Assembly: GCF_027744825.2 (NCBI RefSeq)
Contig: NC_071336.1
Location: 25,018,501 to 25,082,500, forward strand
Origin: Synchiropus splendidus
Taxonomy: Eukaryota > Chordata > Actinopteri > Syngnathiformes > Callionymidae
Length of the DNA stretch: 64,000 bases
Reading direction: 5' to 3'
Below are positions 52,094 to 62,769 of this stretch, in pieces (positions within the stretch are counted from its first letter, which is position 1; each line of letters opens with the position of its first letter). A program made the translations under genes and the position numbers. Under the pieces are notes generated by a model. The model made no database searches. It saw only the letters and a program-made list of their open reading frames with translations, and was not told where the DNA came from.

Positions 52094-52422
52094 CATGCAG
52101 CTAGTCCTCATTGGGCCCCCAGTCTGCCTCAGTGAAAGGTTCTTGCCCAAAAAAAGTCGGCCTCTCAGCACACCACAGATGATTAGGAGGAGGTTGCCCG
52201 CAGCACAGACTGAAACATTTCTCTCTACTCCAAATTGAAGTGGTACCACTACAGAGAGCATGAACAGATGTGTATTTCAAGCAGAGCAGCACAGAGCTCC
52301 ACTTCAGAAATGCTGCCATTGATTCCAAATTAAAAAGAAAAAACAAAACTGTGGGCCACTCTGTCCCTGCTTGCGTTGGAACTTGGGCCTTCGGTGCGAG
52401 AACGTGTCGGGTCAGTCGAGGT

Positions 52423-52580
52423 CAGGGGTCTCAAACCTGTCTTCAAAGGTTCAGCGTGGGGATGGTTTTTTTGTTCCAACCCAACAAGTGTACTTAGACA
52501 CACCAATCTGGTGTCAGCTGAAACAAGAAGCACCAGACTGTCAGTCAACTGATTCCACTCTTGAGAAATTATGTGTCCTC
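52423..52580. mobile_element. Second hAT-like MITE, degraded copy
   Basis: It starts CAGGGGTCTCAAACCTG, the same terminus as the element at 40087-40265, and shares CACCAATCTGGTGTCAGC, TGAAACAAGAAGC and ACCAGACTGTCAGTCAAC with it. The right terminus has decayed, so the end is approximate. Confidence 0.65.
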
Positions 52581-52726
52581 TAGACTGGTTGGAAGGAAAA
52601 CCTTTAGTGGATCCTTACAATCTCTGTGTCTTTGCTGCCACTGCTGCCTCCCAACACAGCAACCGATAAGTGGGAGCTATTGGAGAAACATACTTTGCAG
52701 TGCAGTCAACTCAACACTGCTGTTCA

Positions 52727-52904
52727 TTGTGATGGTCTGATGACACTTCATGAGGCAGTATCCTCCTTTTGAGATCTTTGTAGAAGGTGTTTTCATTCAA
52801 AAACTGATCGTGGCAATGTGTGTGAAGCCATAGATTATACAGAAAGGAGTGCCATCTAGTGAGCTCTGAGAATGAGGACACTGCTTCACGGCCGTCCCTC
52901 ACAG
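52727..52904. mobile_element. Element A copy 22 (short subfamily), diverged
   Basis: GATGGTCTGATGACACTTC with ATGAGGCAGTATCCTCC and, on the right, GAATGAGGACACTGCTTCAC. The right-arm motif near 52854 reads CTCACTAGATGGCAC on the minus strand, one base off the CTCF core. Confidence 0.7.
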
Positions 52905-52909
52905 TTAGG

Positions 52910-53870
52910 CTTCAGAGTGGCCTGTACACTTTGTGTTCCAACTTTGTCAGATAAGAAAATGGTTTTATTTGATTTCGTTTAAAACGCTCAAGAAGGAAAA
53001 GCATTACCCTCACTTTTTTTTTTTTTAGTAACATCAGAGGTCATCACTGGACAAATGGAATAAAATGACACTCTAATCCCTAAAGCATGTTTCAAGCTCC
53101 ATATTAGGTTTATAAGTGACCAGGGAACGCAGGCTGGACTCTGTGGAAAATGTGTCCCTGCAAACAAGGTCACAGAAAATTCATGGTTTTCAATTGTGAA
53201 TCTTTGCACTGTGTCATCTCTATCGACCCTCGCTTTTTCAGACGATTACATGATTTAAAATGAAGCCCAGTCGATACACACGCATTGATCTGAGGTGTCA
53301 TGGATGGACATGTATCCATAAGTGATTAACGGCTGTAAGTTATGAGGCTGTCTTTGATTTTCATGTTCAACAGTGACCGGATCACTGAGTTTTTAATTAT
53401 CGCCATTGATGGAGGTATTGAGCAGCTGTTGATGCCGATTGGCTCTGTGGTCCGTAATCTCTGGGGTGAAGAGAAGGGTTCAGCAATATCTTATATCCAA
53501 CTGTGACCTTGAAAAGTCTTCTCCTGAATGATTTCGGGGGATTGTCCTGGTCTACACTGATCTCTCCGGGGACAGGGATGTGGATGTCAGAGAAGCTTTT
53601 CGCTGTTCAATCGGATTTACCTTCAAATCCTTGTTTTTTCACCAATTGAGAGAGAGTTTTCCTCAAGGAGGCAGCATGTGGGCACACTCATGGATGTTGG
53701 TCAGTGAAGTCTCTAAATTTAAGGAACTTACTTGGCTGAATCAATTATACGATTTTACACTTGTCAACATCGTAGGAGACAACAGAGAACGTTCTGAAAC
53801 TAATACGAAAATGCACTTATTATATAGTTTCTAATTATGTAAAAGGTTTGTGAAGTAGTTGCATTTTTTG
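52910..53870. other. No recognised gene
   Basis: Short ORFs only. A T-run lies at 53017-53029. Confidence 0.4.
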
Positions 53871-53875
53871 TTTCA

Positions 53876-54090
53876 GAATGAGAATCAAATTTATTGCCAT
53901 GGTCAATGGGGTTCCCACCAACTAGGAAAGTGCTTCGGAATAAAGTGCTGTCAACAATAAAGTAAAATAAGAAAGGCTGATCACGAATTCAACAGTCTGA
54001 CGGCCGAGGGGAAGAAGCTGTTCCTGTGACGGGAGGTTCTGGTCTGGATGGACCGTAGCCTCCTGCCAGAGGGAAGACTTTGGATCAGAG
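53876..54090 (-). mobile_element. L2/Maui-type LINE 3' end
   Basis: On the minus strand the sequence runs from GAGGCTACGGTCCATCC through CCAGAACCTCCCGTCAC and CGGCCGTCAGACTGTTGAA to a tail with CCATGGCAATAAATTTG and ATTCTCATTCTG. It matches the ends at 13758-14020 and 19620-20046 in order. Only the extreme 3' portion survived. Confidence 0.75.
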
Positions 54091-54250
54091 TCCTGGCAAA
54101 GATTAGCCATGTGTTTTGGATTGTTAGGTTGTCCTCACGAGGTTTAGAGGCTTAAAAATCTCAGTAAAAGTAGTTTATTATAACGGTGCACAAGTTAGGT
54201 TCAGAGTCCTGGTTAAGGTAAGTCATTTGTTTTGGAATGCTAAGTTGAGG
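54086..54250. repeat. Local direct duplication, 116-bp period
   Basis: CAGAGTCCTGGCAAAG to TGTGTTTTGGATTGTTAGG (54086-54131) is repeated as CAGAGTCCTGGTTAAGG to TTGTTTTGGAATGCTAAG (54202-54246) with several differences. It overlaps the L2 fragment edge, so the duplication followed that insertion or used its flank. Confidence 0.65.
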
Positions 54251-54339
54251 ATGAGAGGCTGGGGAAAGGGTTATGACACAAAGATGGTGCGACAAACCTG
54301 TGCATGATGTGTGTATGTTGTTTTATATAATGTTATTAA

Positions 54340-54410
54340 GGTAGGTAGGTAAATAAATAGATACCTAGATAGATAAAATAGATTTATAAATAGATATATA
54401 ATACATAATA
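54340..54410. repeat. GATA/TAGG-type low-complexity tract
   Basis: AGGTAGGTAGGTAAATAAATA and TAGATAGATAAAATAGA form an interrupted tetranucleotide repeat. Confidence 0.8.
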
Positions 54411-54419
54411 TAGAAAAAA

Positions 54420-56240
54420 ATCTGAAATTATATCAGACAATTGTTTGTTTGTTTTTTCATTTATTATGATTAATTAAATTTTAATATTTCATATTTCAGA
54501 ATAATCAAATTTACATTGCATCTGCACACATGAGCTCAAACATCAGGGCGCTCCAGAACCAAAGTCAAAACCGTCCAACCTACATCCTAAAAACTGATTT
54601 AGCAACTCTTTCAAAAGTTATATCGACATTTATTCCTCGTGAGAGGGAATGTTTGCTGCTGAAGTACTGTATATACGGACAAAAAAAGTATTTCTGACAA
54701 TTCCAGTCCTCACCCTAAATCTGAATGAGAGCACTGTTCATTCTTCTGATGAGGTTGATAAAGCTTTATCACGCCACAAATCCAACGTCTAGTAAAGATT
54801 TTATATGACATTTCCTAGTTGGATTTATAAACATGTATCTCGGCAATCGCCACCACTTTCGGCGCCGTTACACCTTTTCAATTACTTTAACAAGAAGGTC
54901 GTAAAACACAAATTGTTAAGCCGGAATCTGGAGCTCGTAGTAAAACGCTGTGTGGTTCCTGCTTCTGCAGGATGTAAATTAAAGTGTCGCAGGAAGTGCG
55001 AGATGCCGTTTTAAATACAGTGGGGTAATTGGTGAGCGCATCTGCAGAATTGATTGGAAAGCACTTACAGCAAATAGTCTGTCATTGTTAGCTGTCTCAT
55101 CTCTGACCCCGCGGTTCATAAAATTGGAGGGACGCTTAATAGGGATTGGTTAACAAGGCGTCGTATTTCCATTGGAGCCGACAGCCAGGCCTCAGGCGCC
55201 CGCGCCGAGGTAAGTCTCAGTACTAGCTTAGTCACGCTGCGTTTTATATTCATACATTCCGAATTACAGCGAACACTTTTTGATTTTCTTTCTTCTGAAA
55301 ACAAATGTCAATGAGAAAAGTCTTGAGAGTTTCGGAGGGAAGAGGCTTAACAGGGCTCACAGGGAGAGCGGTTAGCAAGCTGAATCAATATCAAAGCTTT
55401 ACACCAAGAGCGCGGAGGGAGCAGAGGAGTGGGGAGAGTTGCAGAGGGAGGGATGAGAAAGACCACAAGTGACGGGTTGGCTGGTGAGTCATCAGGAGCA
55501 GAGTCCTTTTCCTGGGTTGGATGACTTTTAAGGTCTTCCCTGTATTCTGATTCTCCTTGGGAGAGCACAGCAGCTGTCGACAACACAACCTCCTGTGTGT
55601 GTGTGTGAGAGTTTGTGTGTCACGTCTCCTCACCCTGATGAAATCTGCTCAGTTCAGCAGGTTTCTGAAGCCTGCTTGCCCTCATATTACCTTGCACTAA
55701 TCACAAGACAAGTGGAACTGTTTTTTTCCAAAAAAATGTAGAGCTAATTTGTTGAGTAACTTGGAAGGTTTATCCACCCTTACTGTACCCCCCTATAATG
55801 GAGCCCATCCCACACATCTGGAACCTCTTCTGTCAAATCCAAGGGAACGCAACAGATCCAAACTGCATGTCAAGACAACATCCTCCCTTAAGTCTTGAAT
55901 GCTGGCACTTTGTTACTTGGACTGATCTTCCCTCTGCTGGATGACAAAAAAGGTGCCCATTTGTAGAAGATCTCTTGAAGTGACCTGGTACACCAAGTTC
56001 CAAAAAAGTGGAATTGGAGCATTTTGACAATGAAACATTGCCAAGTCAACGTTGATGCTGAACATGGTACCACTAAAGTTGTTGCTCAAAACAGCATAGC
56101 AGTTGTAGAAGTTGCATCACATGTATCCTCTGTCTGTTATCCACTGTCATGCATTTGCAACTTTTCAATTCTTATTTTAACTAGTATTTTGAGTGTTTAT
56201 TATTATTATTCTTTTATTTCTGTAGATCTTATAATCTTCA
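54420..56240. other. No recognised gene
   Basis: ORFs of 80 codons or fewer, unrecognised. A GTGTGTGTGTG run lies near 55594-55604. The part 54960-55240 is GC-richer and repeat-free. Confidence 0.4.
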
Positions 56241-56243
56241 AAA

Positions 56244-56325
56244 TTCAATGAAACCTCACCTCATCATTTCTAAACCAAGAGGGCAACCTAGTCTCCCTTA
56301 AAATTAGGAAACTTTTACATTAACC
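56244..56325. mobile_element. Element A copy 23, internal fragment
   Basis: TTCAATGAAACCTCACC, ATTTCTAAACCAAGAGGGC and TTAAAATTAGGAAAC correspond to the centre and right inner arm. Termini and motif are lost. Confidence 0.65.
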
Positions 56326-56784
56326 ATTACATCCCTTTACATATTTTGGAACTGCTGTTGTTCTTCATGCCACAAGAAAAAAGTGTTTTTTTGTCATCCC
56401 TTCCTCATCCCTTCCACCCACAGAACACTCCTCTCATCCTGCCTTCATTGCATCTACTGTAGGTTTAAAGGGTCACCGATACGTAACAAATGCCGCCATA
56501 AAATACATGGTGATTCTGACAAGTTCTGACAACTGCCACTGCCATCTTGTGACATCTTTGGAGGTTGACACATTGTGGAAGCGATGACTATTATGGGAGG
56601 AGTAGGAGTCTGAAAATGAAGACTCAAAGACAGATGGACTAAAAAGGCAACACAGTGCATTGATGTAAATGTACTGTAAATGACTATGAAGAAGGGTCAG
56701 CAGCAGAAAATGTGTAATGAGTTTTGGAAAGCAGTGGGACATACTCGCTCTTTCTCCAGCAACTATTGACTTCTCCTCGCCGAT

Positions 56785-57180
56785 GTTTTGATTGCTTCTC
56801 GCTGCTGTTTTGATCATGATGGCATCATCGCTTGCTGTTTGCTTACGTGGGAAAACCACGGGCATTGGCAGTTTCAAAACCCGTTGTGAGTCAAACTTTC
56901 AAAGCAGAATAATCCTGGAAAGCACTTGTCCCTGATTCTTGGAACTTGCTTCACCGCTCTTCATCTTTTGGTTAGAAGAACAAGCTACCATCCTCAATGG
57001 TACCATGAGAACATCCTGCTGTCATGCAACGGTTCAACATTTCTCCTTTCATTTACCTCGTTTTCGCTCTGTGCAACACAGCTCTGAATTTATTCAGTTC
57101 AAACTAGATTTACACTTATTTGACATTCAAATTCAACAGTACCAACTTTGTAGACGATATATGATCGTCTCATACTACAT
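56785..57180 (+). repeat. Unnamed interspersed repeat B, copy 3 (most complete)
   Basis: It contains GCTGCTGTTTTGATCATG, CTTGCTGTTTGCTTACG, CATCTTTTGGTTAGAAG, GCTCTGAATTTATTCAG, TTCAACAGTACCAACTTTG and TAGACGATATATGATCG. The same blocks occur in the same order at 8075-8490 and partly at 35692-35885. No protein similarity or inverted termini were found. Confidence 0.6.
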
Positions 57181-57841
57181 AATAATGTATTGGTTGAGAG
57201 GCGTGTCAGCGAAACTTTAAAGTTTCACTCGGAAACTGTCTTGTACTGAATGAATAAAAGGTGTCATGACATGGTATAAACTTGTGAAACCTGTGAAGGC
57301 CCACATGAGGGTACTGGGACTAAAATATGATCATGTCAACCAAATTCAGACACTGAACAGAAGATTCAGAGTGTGAGTCAAATCAATCTGCCAAAGAAGA
57401 CAAAGTCTAAATAAGACTTGAGCCATATGCTTGTATCAACCAGACTATTGTGGCGTGTATAAGCACAAGAGTCAAATATTATGCTGCAGCACTTGCAGCG
57501 CCTGACAGCACTCAAGAGCTGCATGTCTGTGTAAGTGTATTTGTCTGTTGTAGACAATCCCAGCGTTATCAGCTTCAGAAAATAAACACCGCTAGGCGGG
57601 AGACTGCACACGCTGCGAAATCCACTGCTGCCTGATCAGCCAGGCGACCTGCTGTGTTGGCACGCTATTTTCTTGTTATCTTGTCAAGGTTCAGAGTGAT
57701 GACTGTAATTAAAAGATATATATATATTTAATAAGTCATAATATCATGATCATGTCACGACTGTGGAGCGAAAGTGTTGCTTGTGTTTATCCTGTTTCCA
57801 AACTTTTACCTGCTGTTTGGTGAGGTGTGAAGGGGTGCAAC

Positions 57842-58091
57842 TAGAGATGGGTCGAGGGTTTCATGACACACTGTTGAAGGATTCCTGTGGTTTCATGAAA
57901 CAGTGTCCTGATTTTCAGAGGCCACCAGATGGCACTGTCTGCTGTAAATGTTTTTGGTTTTGAACAACTTATTCAATGCAACCTCACATCATTTCTAAAT
58001 CAAGAGCGCCATCTAGTGGCCTCTAAAAATGAGCACACTGTTTCATCAACCCTGCAATACTGTTTCATGATACCTCATCTACCCATCACTA
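57842..58091. mobile_element. Element A copy 24 (full length), reference copy
   Basis: TAGAGATGGGTCGAGGG to CATCTACCCATCACTA, 250 bp. The flanks GGTGCAAC (57834-57841) and GGTGCAAT (58092-58099) match at 7 of 8 bases. The left motif at 57922-57935 (plus, CCACCAGATGGCAC) and the right motif at 58006-58019 (minus, CCACTAGATGGCGC) both fit the CTCF core exactly and converge, 84 bp apart. Confidence 0.93.
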
Positions 58092-58099
58092 GGTGCAAT

Positions 58100-60228
58100 G
58101 AAGTCAAACGCATCGGGATGATTATTAAACACAGCGTAACTAAACAGGAGCTCACTACAATGGTGGGGGAGCGTCTGCTACATTAATGTGGAGGGAGAGC
58201 AGAAATTCTAAAGCTGCTCTGCGCACAAAGTGAAAATGTGATTTATTGAAAAGAATAACTGCAACCACGCTCTGATTAGAGAGACATTTTGAGGGACTGT
58301 TAAATTGGTTAAGCCCACAGTTTATGAACGACGCAAGGTTCGGGAAAAAGGGTTGTGGATTTCATTTTGGTACATCACATGGATGGTTTTCAGAAGCCTA
58401 ATACTTTATTTGAGAAGACATTGGCCCTTTAAACACAAGCAAGAATGCATTACCGGTCCCGTGCTCTCATTTGTGAAGCAAAAAGACGGTGCGGCCGAAG
58501 CGTCCACTGATGTATGTAGAGAGACAGCGAGTGGACACGTGGAGACGCAACATGTTTTTGATTGAGATATATGAAGTGACGTTTATGAGTGGAGGAAAGC
58601 GCATGCAGATGGATGATGAGCTCTGCAGGGGATCAGGGCTGAACCAAAGGTCAGCTGGTAAGAAGTGACGGATTAAATCTGACATTTTAAATATGGCAAG
58701 AGGTCACAATCTGTTTGCATTGATTTACCATTAATAAATGTGAAATGAGATCAAAATAGAACTTGCCTACTTTTATACTGTGTTTGGAACAAGAAGAAAA
58801 TAAATGTTGCTGCTGCTTCAGTAAACTTTTTTTTTTCCTGGTGAGAGAACAGATAGAAGCAGGAAAAAAAAGTCCTATTGTCAGCCTTCTAGGCCACTTC
58901 ATTGTTGCTAACCAGACTCATACCAATCATCCTTCACTTCTTGCCACAGAAACCTTCCCAGCGTTTCCACTGTGCTTTTGAGCAATTACACAAACAGAAC
59001 TCTCCTTCCCCAGTCCTTTCATTCTCTCTCGTGAACTCTTTTTTTTTTATTCCCCTGTCTGCAATCGTCCCGAATGAGACCCAGGTTGTGTTGACTCGAT
59101 TCTCCAGTGCAGCCCAGATTCTGTCATTTTAGGCCAAGAATCTTATTTTAGCTCGACCTAAAATAACCGCCGGACTTTCATCAGTTTGGGTCAATAAAGG
59201 TGCGTCATTTCCAGATACAGGCTCACTTTATTTTAGACTCTTCTCCACACAGCCTGACCTTACACGTTCATTGATCAGAATTGTCTAGGCAGCAGAAAAC
59301 ACAGCGAATGTTTAGACCAGTTCAGCGCCAGGGGTCAGATTAGCAGAACTGAGTGCACTTTTATTTAAAAATCCTGTAATTACGATCGGAACCAAATTGC
59401 ATAAATAGCAGGTCTACCTGTTCAGCAGGTGTCCCTGCATGCTCTGCACATCTGCTTCTTATTATTCATCAGCTCCTGTGACCTGCAGCCTGACACGACA
59501 GCTGCGACTCATTACCCTGTTAGTCTGTGTGTATGTACAGTACGGGCTTGTTACAGCCTCCCAGCCTCTTCTCCACGCTGCATTGCAGCAGCAGATACAA
59601 ACACATCTGTCAGGCTCTGTCACTGCTGCACGCGGAGACTGTAATAAAAATGCTGATACAAATTCCCTCACAAATATAGAAAACATTCTCTTGAGAGATA
59701 AAGCTATGGAGAGGTCAGCACAAGCTATAATTGCGTGATAATATGTTGCTTTGACTGCTGTCTGTTGGGACCGACTTTCTTTTCTTTTTTTCTTTTTTTT
59801 TTTTGATTGAAATTGCATCCTATTGAATTTTTATTTCAGCAATCCATCAGCCTTCAATTACCACTTCATTGTTTGGATGTGGAACGCAATTTTGTGATGG
59901 AATCTAGATCAATCTCCATCATTTCAGGACTAAAATGTGTCTATTCACTTGAGAAATCCAGGTCTCTCGTGTCAGATTCTCCCATTCTTTCAGTGGGGGC
60001 TGCAGCCAAAAGGCCAACTCGTCGCTCTCTGCTAAAGCTTCTCCTGCCATTTTGGTGGATTACTGTGGCCTTCCCAAGACAACAGCAAGCTATAAAGAAC
60101 CATCCTGGAGGGATCTTGAATAGATGCTGACTTGACTTGGGGAAGCAGCGATTTTACTTTAATCATGAGTTAAATGTTTGAGCTACACACCCAAGCTCCG
60201 TGGACTCCCACAGCAACCCGTCCTTGCT
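58100..60228. other. No recognised gene; possible conserved non-coding DNA
   Basis: ORFs up to 118 codons, unrecognised. The part 59340-59760 is repeat-free and contains TAATTA, TTGCATAAAT, TATAATTGCG and TGATAATATG words, a mixture often seen in developmental enhancers. Confidence 0.35.
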
Positions 60229-60229
60229 G

Positions 60230-60340
60230 CCATGGCGTAACACATTGCCATTGGTAAAGTTGACTTTTGCATCCTATATTGATGCTAAACTCAGCCGTCA
60301 GCATTGCATGTTGACGCATTAGGTTTTCAGTTGCCTGTGT
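60230..60340 (+). repeat. Unnamed interspersed repeat C, copy 4
   Basis: GGTAAAGTTGACTTTTGC, ATCCTATATTGATGC, AACTCAGCCGTCAGCATTGC and ATGTTGACGCATTAGG. This copy links the left-half words of copy 1 with the right-half words of copy 2. Confidence 0.65.
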
Positions 60341-60432
60341 AAATACAAATGGTTCGGCTTTCTTTCCTTTGTCTAAGGGTGCTCGCTATCCCGCCTCCTC
60401 TTTGCCATGACTTTCAAACCATTATCATTCGC

Positions 60433-60638
60433 CAGTGACTGGTAGGGGACATATATGAAACAATATTACAGGGTTGATCCAGTGAAACAGTGTCCTAATT
60501 TTCAGAACCCACTAGATGGCGCTCTTGGTTCAGAAATGATGTGAGGTTTCAATGAATTAGCTTAGCAGTAGACAGCACCATCTGGTGGCCTCTGAAAATC
60601 AAGACACTGTTTCATGAAACCTCATCGACCCTTCACTA
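60433..60638. mobile_element. Element A copy 25 with perfect 8-bp TSD
   Basis: TCATTCGC at 60425-60432 is repeated exactly at 60639-60646. The element opens CAGTGACTGGTAGGGGAC and closes CATCGACCCTTCACTA. The left motif at 60509-60522 is CCACTAGATGGCGC (exact CTCF core). The right motif has one change (ATGGTGC). Confidence 0.93.
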
Positions 60639-60689
60639 TCATTCGCTCTAAAAAGCAATAACTAATTGTAAGTGAGGAGGCAGCATTAA

Positions 60690-61510
60690 ACGCAGGACTT
60701 CCCTATATGCAGATGAGCTTTTTGCTTTATCTGACCCGCTAAAATCCATCCCAGATTTATTAATATCATCTGCATTTATGGAAGGTTCTTTGGTTACAAA
60801 TTAAATATACAGAAGTGACTGCCTCTCTATAAATGAATCAGTGTGTGATCTATCTAATGCAAATATTCCTTGTACCACAAGATTTCGATACCTTGGTGTA
60901 AATATTACAAACAACATCCCAAATGCGCTCAGACCTCCATAAATGGAATAACTTGCAAGCTGGCGCTGTTCAAACCATAAAAATGAATGTGCTCCCAAGA
61001 TATCTAGACTTATGTCTGCAGTTTTCTCTGTTTAAACTCAATTTTATCACGTTTTATTTGGAACAGAACAACTGCTAGAGTCAATAAATCTCTTCCACAA
61101 AAGGAAGGCTCGCAGTTTTTAGCACGGAAAGCAGGCAAAATCATACTTTACAAAAAACATGTACAAAAAAAAAATGTATATGATATGCCCAGATCTCACT
61201 GATATTTGCGACAATGTCAGTGGCTATTGAACTTCAGGCCAGGTTCCAAACTGAAATACTGCAAATACTGCAATGTTGTTCTACTCCAAGATTTTATCAA
61301 CAGAGTGAGCGTCTCAGCCAATTTTCACTGGAAAATCTAGAAATACAGTCCAGATATCAACGTCAATCCAATAACACCAGACTTCTGGGTTACCTTCAGT
61401 TGGATCCCCCTGGGCCCAAACTCCACAACATGAACGGCTTGACTAAACTCTCATGGAACTGTGACGTTCCTGTGAAGTGTTCATTGAAAACTGCACCCAT
61501 AAGATGAACA
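60690..61510 (+). mobile_element. L1/Tx1-type LINE reverse transcriptase relic
   Basis: LYADELFALSDPLKSIPDLL starts at 60703; the catalytic YADD box reads YADE (60706-60717). About 55 codons later FRYLGVNIT is encoded at 60883-60909, the next conserved block of L1-type reverse transcriptase, and then NVLPK-like residues (KNECAPKI) near 60980. Stops and shifts break the frame. The part after about 61080 is only tentatively LINE. Confidence 0.7.
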
Positions 61511-61519
61511 GGCGAGACT

Positions 61520-62575
61520 CCCATGGATCCGCCACTGCCATACGCCTAAATAGACCTTACCATCGACCTTATTCTCTGTTACTTTGAAGTGTTACAATGT
61601 GCTGGACTCACCTTCTTTCGATTCTTCACTTATTAATTCCTCTTGTTCTTCAGTGTTCCTCCCTCAGATGAGTTTCAAGAGCGTCTGTTTTAAAGTCCGT
61701 AATGATGCATCAGTTTTCAAGCAACTTTGTAATGTCTGTTTAATCCTTGACTGAGCGCTGGTCAAGCGCCATTACTTCTCAGCTGTGGTCTTTAATAGAA
61801 AGGCCTGCGACAGCGTGCTACCCTAACAATGGTCTACGGAGGCGTTTGTTTAGAGAGAATGGAAAACATCTCTTCAGCAGGAGGCAGATGTTCAAGTGAA
61901 AATCAAGATGCCAAGCAAGACTGTTGGGCTGACATCTGCGATCACCTGCTAGTTTTGAGTATTATTATTCTGCTCTCATATTTATTCAGATTTGCAGAGA
62001 TGTTTGAGCCAGAACGCTGCACGGAAGGGAATTTGCCATTTTGAAGTTGATGTTCACATGCTGGCATCTTTTAAGTTTGATCTCAATTCACCACAAAATC
62101 CTGGACTTCCATTTAACTTTTGTCAAAAATAAATTGCTTTGTATCCCACAATACAGTGCATCTCACTGTAGCTGTGTTATCTAAGACGCCTTCAGTCAGG
62201 GCAGAATATTATTGGTATCAGTGAAGGAAAACTGAAAAGATGGGTGTACAAGTGGATAGGATTCCTGAATGAAAGCGCCTATAGCTGGGAAACATCTCCC
62301 AACTTCCAGGATCACACAATATCTAGATAAAAATGGGCCTGACTACTGGCCACACTTGAACATGGAGCTCAGTGGTCACAAGTTAGTGTGAAGGATTGTG
62401 TATTTCACGTAACAGTCATCAAGATGAGTGACTGCAACGTGGACATCGTGAAATTCACATCAGCTTCACTTCACTTCACCTACATCAATACAGTTGCCAA
62501 ACTGGGCACTTACTCTCTGAAACTGTCAATTTTCCAAACATTCTTGGCTGCTTTATTCGGAAAAGTGGAAACAAA
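61520..62575. other. No recognised gene
   Basis: ORFs of 71 codons or fewer; no recognised repeat. Confidence 0.4.
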
Positions 62576-62590
62576 TCTTTTGGTGTGAAG

Positions 62591-62757
62591 GGTAGATGAG
62601 GTTTCATGAAACGGTGTTGTGATTTTCAGAGGCCACCAGATGGCACTGTTTCTGATGGCACATTTCTAAAACAAGAGCGCAACCTAGTGGCTTCTAAAAA
62701 TTAGGACACTGTTTCATCATCCCTGCAGTTTCATGATACCACATCTACCCATCACTA
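62591..62757. mobile_element. Element A copy 26, left outer repeat shortened
   Basis: GGTAGATGAGGTTTCATG fuses the outer left end to the inner arm; the right end CATCTACCCATCACTA is intact. The left motif at 62633-62646 is CCACCAGATGGCAC (exact CTCF core). The right motif reads GCGCAACCTAGTGG, two changes. Confidence 0.85.
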
Positions 62758-62769
62758 GTGTACTGGGGA

